Assembly (NCBI GenBank): GCA_025084515.1
Contig: JAJAGP010000345.1
Coordinates: 1-64,000 of the forward strand
Source of the DNA: Ancistrus triradiatus
Lineage: Eukaryota; Chordata; Actinopteri; Siluriformes; Loricariidae
Direction of reading: 5' to 3'
DNA length: 64,000 nt
Part shown: positions 63,755-64,000 of the stretch, piece by piece
Layout: each line of letters starts with the position of its first letter
How positions within the stretch are numbered: the stretch's first letter is position 1
Translations under genes and position numbers: made by a program
The notes under the pieces: generated by a model
Seen by the model: the letters and a program-made list of their open reading frames with translations, nothing else
Databases searched by the model: none
Told to the model about the DNA's origin: nothing

Positions 63755-63965
63755 AAAGCAGACATCTTTGGCATCTGGGTGGCACTGCAACCTATTGCGC
63801 TGTCCCTCCACTGCCAAGCCTTGGTGGTGGTCGGATGCTGCACAGACACATTTGGCCTTGACCGAGGGAGGAAACCGCCGGACAGGGACTCGTCTCTATG
63901 CTGCTGCACGTTGGCCTTTCTGGCTGATAGAGGAGCTGGCAAAGATGGCATGTGGACACTGAGAT
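63755..63965 (+). repeat. SINE-like fragment, same type
   Basis: Head GGCATCTGGGTGGCACTGCA and body GACAGGGACTCGTCTCTATG; the head resembles the complement of 63230-63370. No clear tail. Confidence 0.4.
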
Positions 63966-64000
63966 TAGTCCTTTCTTTCATGCTGGTTTATTTTTGCCCC

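Noticed and set aside
1..64000. Bacterial-type operons, phage, toxin or defence systems, endogenous virus genes
   Set aside because: Looked for and not seen: the coding logic is eukaryotic throughout, and the only enzymes recognised outside the two host genes are Tc1 transposases and LINE reverse transcriptases.

Overview
This is vertebrate nuclear DNA, almost certainly from a teleost and probably an otophysan such as a catfish. The reasons are split genes with GT-AG introns, several fish-type Tc1/mariner families, tRNA-derived SINEs whose 3' tail ends in GTCTGCTAAATGCTGTAAATG-like sequence, hAT-type MITEs, RTE-like LINE ends, and long CA/TG and TA microsatellites. Nothing prokaryotic, viral or CRISPR-like was seen. 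The species call is inference.

Layout. (1) Positions 1-10.69 kb hold repeats, an unidentified ORF at the left edge and some repeat-free sequence; they are either upstream of kif19 or inside one of its 5' introns. (2) From 10,693 to 35,979 on the + strand lie 18 exons of kif19, a kinesin motor and microtubule depolymerase that limits cilium length. They run from the residues just before the P-loop region to the stop codon. About 40 N-terminal codons are missing and were not found in the window. Splice sites and phases agree across the gene, except for one exon (24,099-24,384) that carries a cluster of small frameshifts. (3) After two candidate poly(A) signals, a likely promoter and noncoding first exon near 38.3-38.5 kb lead into abca5, a full-size ABCA lipid transporter. 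Its coding exons are at 40,397, 50,058, 50,360, 51,014 and 51,834 and cover roughly the first 260 residues. The gene then runs into a 100-N assembly gap (52,096-52,195), and none of its remaining exons appears beyond the gap. (4) From 52.2 to 64 kb there are repeats and one convincing first coding exon of a different, unidentified gene (MAAESVQ, 61,486-61,506, + strand).

The transposon record is rich. There are two near-full-length Tc1 copies with broken transposases (42.7-44.3 kb and 45.4-46.9 kb), internally deleted derivatives of the same families, at least two nested insertions, a Tc1 that landed at a TA inside a minisatellite, a SINE with perfect 10-bp target duplications, and a hAT MITE with an 8-bp duplication. 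No previously undescribed biological system could be supported. The points most worth checking are the frameshift cluster in kif19, the abca5 break at the gap, the orphan first exon, and a few unclassified inverted-repeat or CpG-rich structures.
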